Under the pieces are notes generated by a model, which worked only from the letters and a program-made list of their open reading frames with translations, did not search any database and was not told where the DNA came from. Positions 15,982 through 17,907 of a stretch of DNA of 17,907 bases are shown in pieces. The translations under genes were made by a program, and so were the position numbers. Source of the DNA: VGPI01 sp964482845. Lineage in GTDB: Bacteria; Cloacimonadota; Cloacimonadia; Cloacimonadales; Cloacimonadaceae. Each line of letters opens with the position of its first letter. The stretch's first letter is position 1. The DNA lies in NCBI GenBank assembly GCA_964482845.1, contig CAYZZE010000046.1:1-17907 (forward strand), written 5' to 3'.

Positions 15982-16938
15982 TTGAGCGCATTTCCTTTTA
16001 GCACCCGATTGATCGGTCAACATCCCGAACTCTATGAACAAGGCATCATTCGCCTTGATGAACCGATGAGCGAACACACGAGTTTTCGGATCGGCGGGGC
16101 GGCTGATGCTTTCTGCCTGCCCGGTAGCAGGGAACAAATCTATATCCTGCTCGCCTTTGCCCAGCGCGAAAGCGTCCCCTGTATGGTGATCGGCAACGGT
16201 ACAAATCTCTTGGTTTCGGACAAAGGCATCCGCGGCATGGTCATCGCCACCAAAGCACTGAATGAGGTCAGGATGGAAGGCCACTCCCCGGTCAGCGATT
16301 GCGGAGTGGAGATTAAAGACCTCTGCAAGCAAGCCCTGAATACCGGATTGAGTGGTCTGGAATTTGCCTGCGGTATTCCGGGAACGGTAGGCGGAGCAGT
16401 CTTTATGAATGCTGGTTCCTATGGCAGCGAGTTCGCCGACGTTATTCAGGAATCACAATGCTTTGATCCCCTGCTCATCTCCTCCGATCCATACCAATCT
16501 TATAACCAATGCCTGATCACCCTCGATAATCCCGCTCATCAATTCGCCTACCGCCAGAGCAGTTTGCAGGATCGCGGATTGATCCATCTCAGCAGCGCGT
16601 TCCGCCTCCATCCCGCACCTCAGTCCGAGATCAAAGCCCGGATGGACGACTTTGCCGAACAACGCAGCAGAAAACAACCACTGGATATGCCCAACGCCGG
16701 AAGCGTATTCAAACGACCCGCGGGACTCTTTACCGGCAAATTGATCGATGACTGCGGACTGCGCGGCCACCGGATCGGCGGCGCAATGATCAGTAACAAG
16801 CATTGCGGCTTCATCGTCAATACCGGCAATGCTACCGCCGCTGATGTCCTCGCCCTGATCGAATTCGCCCGAACGACTGTTTTTCAGCGCTTTGGCGTTC
16901 ACTTGGAAACCGAGATACGATTGATCGGCGAACGATGA
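15982..16938 (+). CDS. murB: UDP-N-acetylenolpyruvoylglucosamine reductase
   Basis: This 318-residue FAD enzyme reduces UDP-GlcNAc-enolpyruvate to UDP-MurNAc with NADPH in the cytoplasm, the second committed step of peptidoglycan synthesis. Visible motifs are TSFRIGG (33-39), the FAD-binding GNGTN (71-75), GIPGTVGGAVFMNAGSYG (131-148), R191 in AYRQSS, the proton-donor S241 in NAGSVFKRP, and the C-terminal glutamate in LETEIRLIG (E309/E311). Length and the absence of the tyrosine-loop insertion fit the shorter (type II-like) form. The start is TTG at 15982 with GGAG seven bases upstream; no ATG is suitably placed. It lies 28 bases after dinG and overlaps the permease gene by four bases. No other mur gene is in the window. 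Confidence 0.96.
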   Translation: MSAFPFSTRLIGQHPELYEQGIIRLDEPMSEHTSFRIGGAADAFCLPGSREQIYILLAFAQRESVPCMVIGNGTNLLVSDKGIRGMVIATKALNEVRMEGHSPVSDCGVEIKDLCKQALNTGLSGLEFACGIPGTVGGAVFMNAGSYGSEFADVIQESQCFDPLLISSDPYQSYNQCLITLDNPAHQFAYRQSSLQDRGLIHLSSAFRLHPAPQSEIKARMDDFAEQRSRKQPLDMPNAGSVFKRPAGLFTGKLIDDCGLRGHRIGGAMISNKHCGFIVNTGNATAADVLALIEFARTTVFQRFGVHLETEIRLIGER

Positions 16939-17717
16939 TCAGGCGATTCTCACACATCCTCCTGCCCATGGCTTTTTTGGCGTTTCTCATCGCGCTCTGG
17001 CAGTTCATCGCTTCTTCCCAACGCGTCGCCTTCTGGATCATTCCTTCCCCTTTGGCGGTTCTGAGGGTCTTTGTGGATCATGGACAATTGCTCTGGTCTC
17101 ACACCCGCATCACCATGTTTGAGACCCTGATCGGACTGGGCATCAGCATTGTCGCCGGTATCCTGATCGCTATTTTGATGGATCTGTCGATGTGGATCAG
17201 GCGCATACTTTATCCCTACCTGGTCATATCTCAGACGATCCCGATCATCGCTCTGGCGCCATTGTTGATCATTTGGTTCGGTTATGGTATCCAGTCCAAG
17301 ATCTTTACTGTCGTCCTGATCTGCGTTTTTCCGATCTCCCTCAATCTCTTCGACGGATTGGGACAAGTCCCGGTGGAACATATCCGCTTACTGAGATCAA
17401 TGGGCGCTGGCAAATGGAAGATCTTCCGGCATCTTAAGATATCTTCGGCTATGCCTTCATTTTTTACCGGACTCAAACTCTCCGCCACCTATAGCGTGAT
17501 GGGAGCCGTGATCGGAGAATGGCTCGGTGGCGAAGGCGGCTTGGGCATCTATATGACCCGCGCCACCAAGTCCTACCGCACCGATCACGTCTTTGCCGTT
17601 ATCCTTGTCATTATCCTGCTTTCCATGATGCTCTTCGGAATCGTGCTCATGCTGAACCGCATTCTTCTCCGTTGGCACTTTCGTAAGATCGAAGAATATC
17701 AGGATACCGTCTCCTGA
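16935..17717 (+). CDS. ABC transporter permease, NitT/TauT (SsuC/ThiX-like) family
   Basis: This 260-residue integral membrane protein has about six hydrophobic segments (roughly 8-27, 62-82, 92-115, 122-140, 183-200 and 218-241). It has the binding-protein-dependent transport fold: an EAA-type loop at about 149-170 (EHIRLLRSMGAGKW), where the ATPase would dock, then GEWLGGEGGLG (194-204), typical of permeases for sulfonates, nitrate, or thiamine and riboflavin precursors. IALAPLLIIWFGYG resembles the ThiX-like branch, but substrate cannot be assigned. The ATG overlaps the murB stop (ATGA, 16935-16938), implying coupled translation. No ATP-binding or substrate-binding subunit follows in the window: the next 190 bases are non-coding. 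Its partners must be encoded elsewhere or beyond the window. Confidence 0.92.
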   Translation: MIRRFSHILLPMAFLAFLIALWQFIASSQRVAFWIIPSPLAVLRVFVDHGQLLWSHTRITMFETLIGLGISIVAGILIAILMDLSMWIRRILYPYLVISQTIPIIALAPLLIIWFGYGIQSKIFTVVLICVFPISLNLFDGLGQVPVEHIRLLRSMGAGKWKIFRHLKISSAMPSFFTGLKLSATYSVMGAVIGEWLGGEGGLGIYMTRATKSYRTDHVFAVILVIILLSMMLFGIVLMLNRILLRWHFRKIEEYQDTVS

Positions 17718-17835
17718 TTGTATCGGTTGAGAAGGTTGATATCGTTGAATAGGCAGAGTGGGCCTATATTGATACGGATCGGAGGGATGCTGCGGATTAA
17801 CCGGATCATATTATCCGAAGGACCAGCAGATCGCT

Positions 17836-17874
17836 CATATAATAACAAAGAGCGTTGCACATAGGGGTATCACC
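17836..17874. repeat. Dispersed intergenic repeat, copy 2
   Basis: This stretch matches 7701-7736, with agagcgttgcacata and tatcacc as the conserved parts and a few short gaps. It leads directly into the palindromic repeats at the window end. Confidence 0.5.
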
Positions 17875-17907
17875 GGCTTCAGCCGGTCGTTGCACTGACT
17901 TCAGTCG
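17871..17907. repeat. Tandem 22-nt palindromic repeats, cut by window end
   Basis: Two units begin with cac at 17871 and 17893 and share the cttcag core 22 bases apart. Unit one folds as ACCGGC-TTCA-GCCGGT. Unit two folds as TGAC-TTCA-GTCG, with changed but still pairing stem bases and one T-G wobble. The array probably continues beyond the window. Confidence 0.6.

Overview
The window looks like chromosomal DNA from an anaerobic, fermentative diderm bacterium. Acetate kinase, hybrid sensor kinases, a sigma-54 activator, a type II-like MurB and a signal-peptide nitroreductase fit this. The moderate GC content, the gene styles and the dispersed 11-bp repeats would fit a Cloacimonadota-like lineage, but that is a low-confidence guess, because no marker in the window proves the phylum. 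The sequence is dense ordinary coding DNA broken by one disturbed intergenic region at about 7.5-8.8 kb.

Left block (104-6526, minus strand). Five genes read leftward as one tight operon: acetate kinase (ackA), a 957-residue PAS/PAS/GAF/PAS hybrid histidine kinase, a small S4 RNA-binding protein, a membrane-anchored HExxH (gluzincin) peptidase, and a Nif3/YqfO-type dinuclear metal protein. Gaps are 7 and 16 bases, and two junctions are 4-base ATGA overlaps. A divergent gene (6665-7381, plus) encodes an exported nitroreductase/SagB-type flavoprotein behind a good sigma-70 promoter. It runs head-on, with one base between them, into two tRNA-Val genes (CAC and GAC anticodons) on the minus strand.

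Middle (7545-8782). About 850 bases carry no gene: dispersed repeats, a perfect 20-bp inverted repeat, a canonical-looking but orphan sigma-54 promoter, and REP-like GC palindromes. The C-terminal end of an IS630-type transposase follows (8393-8716, minus). The edge of this remnant appears to supply the promoter of the next gene.

Right block (8783-17717, plus strand). Four genes form a second compact operon: a 1427-residue sigma-54 activator, a DinG-type exonuclease-helicase, MurB, and an orphan NitT/TauT-type ABC permease. The activator joins an N-terminal STAND-like ATPase, a tetratricopeptide solenoid, a GAF domain, a second (sigma-54) AAA+ domain and a Fis-type HTH. The window ends in tandem 22-nt palindromic repeats.

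The most unusual item is the regulator. It carries two separate P-loop modules and a TPR array with an exact 40-residue period, has no receiver domain, and is coupled to a DNA helicase gene rather than to an obvious sensor or metabolic target.
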